A DNA stretch of 7,186 nucleotides from Pseudomonadota bacterium. Its GTDB lineage: Bacteria > Pseudomonadota > Alphaproteobacteria > Rhizobiales > Devosiaceae. The stretch lies in NCBI GenBank assembly GCA_023415605.1, contig JAEZKB010000356.1, positions 1-7,186 of the forward strand. The letters are read 5' to 3'. The stretch's first letter is position 1. Each line of letters opens with the position of its first letter. Position numbers and translations under genes: made by a program. The notes under the pieces were generated by a model. That model was not told where the DNA came from, searched no databases, and saw only the letters and a list, made by a program, of their open reading frames with translations. Positions 6,353 to 7,186 of the stretch are shown here, piece by piece.

Positions 6353-7000
6353 TTGACGATCACGCTTTGGGGCCGGCTGAACTCGGCCAATGTGCAGAAG
6401 GCCGTGTGGGCGCTTGAAGAGCTGGCGTTGCCCTACCAACATGTCCCTGCGGGCGGCGCCTTTGGCGGCCTTGATACGTCCGACTTCCTCGCCATGAACC
6501 CCAACGGCCGCGTGCCGGTCCTGCGCGACGGGGAACTGACGCTCTGGGAAAGCCATGCCATCGTCCGGTATCTTTCAGCTGAGTATGGCAGCGGGCTGCT
6601 GTTTCCGCTCGAACCTGTCGACCGTGCACCGGTCGACCAGTGGACCGACTGGGTGGCAACCACCTTCCAGCCCGCTTGGATAGGCGTGTTCTGGGATCTT
6701 GTCCGCACCCCACCGGCACAGCACGACAAGGGCAAGATCGAGCGCGGTATTGCCGCCACGCTGCGCTGCTTCGAGATGATGGAGCGGCGCCTGCGCGATG
6801 CGCCTTTCCTTGGCGGTCGGAGCTTTACCTATGCGGACATCGCAGCCGGGGTCGCCATGTATCGGTGGACCACCATGGACATCGATCGTCCCGACTTGCC
6901 GGCCGTCGCTGCCTGGCACGACCGCCTTAAGGAGCGGCCGGCATTTCAGAAGGCTGTCTGTTTACCTTACGCCGAACTGGTCGGCCGTCTCGACTTCTAG
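6353..7000 (+). CDS. Glutathione S-transferase, GstB-like
   Basis: This cytosolic enzyme conjugates glutathione to electrophilic substrates. The 215-residue product has an N-terminal thioredoxin-fold domain (about 1-80) with LWGRLNSANVQK (5-16), where Ser11 is the likely activating residue. It also has the cis-Pro segment NPNGRVPVL (49-57) and the gamma-glutamyl-binding pair ESHAIVRYL (66-74). The helical C-terminal domain (about 90-200) contains WDLVRTPP (114-121) and the N-capping box TYAD (159-162). The pattern resembles E. coli GstB, which also has an LWGR start and VRTPP; physiological substrate is not readable here. The start is taken as TTG at 6353, with GGTGAG upstream. It is divergent from the DJ-1/PfpI-family gene with 70 bp between start codons, suggesting related detoxification roles. 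No promoter for it could be recognised in the gap, and no + strand terminator with a T tract follows the stop. Confidence 0.92.
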   Translation: MTITLWGRLNSANVQKAVWALEELALPYQHVPAGGAFGGLDTSDFLAMNPNGRVPVLRDGELTLWESHAIVRYLSAEYGSGLLFPLEPVDRAPVDQWTDWVATTFQPAWIGVFWDLVRTPPAQHDKGKIERGIAATLRCFEMMERRLRDAPFLGGRSFTYADIAAGVAMYRWTTMDIDRPDLPAVAAWHDRLKERPAFQKAVCLPYAELVGRLDF

Positions 7001-7032
7001 GTCTTCACGTAGTCCAAGAAGGGCTAAGGCCC

Positions 7033-7074
7033 AAAAACCAAAACACCCGCTAGCTGTTTCAGCAAGCGGGTGTT
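7033..7074 (-). terminator. Intrinsic terminator for the - strand gene at the right edge
   Basis: A 10-bp inverted repeat, AACACCCGCT (7042-7051) and AGCGGGTGTT (7065-7074), is extended past one A/A mismatch by GCTG (7053-7056) and CAGC (7060-7063) around a TTT loop. On the - strand the stem runs straight into TTTTGGTTTTT, a proper terminator tail. On the + strand it is followed by CGGAGCGG, so it is oriented for the gene entering from the right. It lies between two convergent genes and could weakly stop GST transcripts as well. Confidence 0.85.
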
Positions 7075-7113
7075 CGGAGCGGATCAGTCTCGCAGATGAT
7101 GCAGTCGGAACCT

Positions 7114-7186
7114 TTAGATGGTCCGGGCATGATCGCGGGCAATACGCGTAATGTCGGTGCGGGTGATGCCCAGGTCGTTGAGCTGA
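7114..7186 (-). CDS. C-terminal end of a small DUF1127-like protein (partial)
   Basis: Only the last 23 codons and the TAA stop (7116-7114) lie in the window; the gene continues past the right edge. The visible peptide, QLNDLGITRTDITRIARDHARTI, resembles the DUF1127 (YjiS-like) C-terminus, in which a helix reading L-x-D-I/L-G-I/L-x-R-x-D/E-I is followed by a basic tail. DUF1127 proteins are short (about 45-80 residues), Arg-rich and abundant in alphaproteobacteria; a few have been tied to RNA turnover or phosphate and carbon physiology. The strong terminator 40 bases downstream on the same strand supports a real gene end. The N-terminal basic part cannot be checked, so the family call is moderate. 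Confidence 0.65.
   Translation of the reverse strand, partial: QLNDLGITRTDITRIARDHARTI

Noticed and set aside
6283..6390. A 36-residue N-terminal extension of the DJ-1-family protein to an ATG at 6390
   Set aside because: It would run through the promoter and ribosome-site region and into the GST reading frame, and the family begins at the internal Met at 6282.
5873..6556. A 227-codon - strand frame across the DJ-1-family and GST genes
   Set aside because: It is out of frame with the DJ-1-family gene and antisense to GST; no family resemblance or ribosome site supports it.
7021..7032. Small GGGC/GCCC hairpin after the GST gene as its terminator
   Set aside because: The stem is only 4 bp and is followed by A residues, not T, on the + strand.

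Overview
The window looks like chromosomal, GC-rich DNA from an alphaproteobacterium of the Hyphomicrobiales (Rhizobiales) type, possibly Devosia-like. The grounds are a fused SecDF, the gene order yajC-secDF-Mth938-like gene-phytoene/squalene-synthase-like gene followed by trmFO, a DUF1127-like C-terminus at the right edge, and a candidate alphaproteobacterial EcfG-type stress promoter. Genus is inferred from gene content and recalled family resemblance, not from a search.

Left block (1-4286, + strand). yajC (66-425) and secDF (516-3062) encode the accessory part of the Sec translocon. A strong hairpin with a short T-rich tail lies between them, so secDF may be attenuated relative to yajC. 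Tightly coupled behind secDF (4-nt gap, then a 4-nt ATGA overlap) are two small genes: an Mth938/NDUFAF3-like protein (3067-3456) and a squalene/phytoene-synthase-fold protein (3453-4286). The second has lost the Asp-rich metal-binding motifs and resembles the mitochondrial complex I assembly factor NDUFAF6. The block therefore reads as a membrane-protein insertion and respiratory-complex assembly operon, not a carotenoid or hopanoid gene.

Middle block (4296-6282, - strand). trmFO (tRNA U54 methylation) converges on the first operon, with only 9 nt between the stop codons. Upstream of it, on the same strand, is a DJ-1/PfpI-family gene (5722-6282) whose start is fixed by a strong Shine-Dalgarno. 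It is preceded by GGAAC-N16-CGTT, matching the general-stress-response sigma factor EcfG consensus.

Right block (6353-7186). A GstB-like glutathione S-transferase is transcribed divergently from the DJ-1 gene, starting at a TTG codon only 70 bp away. It is followed by a long hairpin whose T-rich tail is on the - strand. That hairpin terminates a - strand gene entering from the right edge, of which only the last 23 codons are visible (DUF1127-like). No RNA genes, mobile elements, CRISPR arrays or insertion sequences are evident. The window is mostly ordinary core genome. The most interesting items are the linkage of two complex I assembly-factor homologues to SecDF, the degenerate catalytic motifs, and the candidate EcfG promoter.
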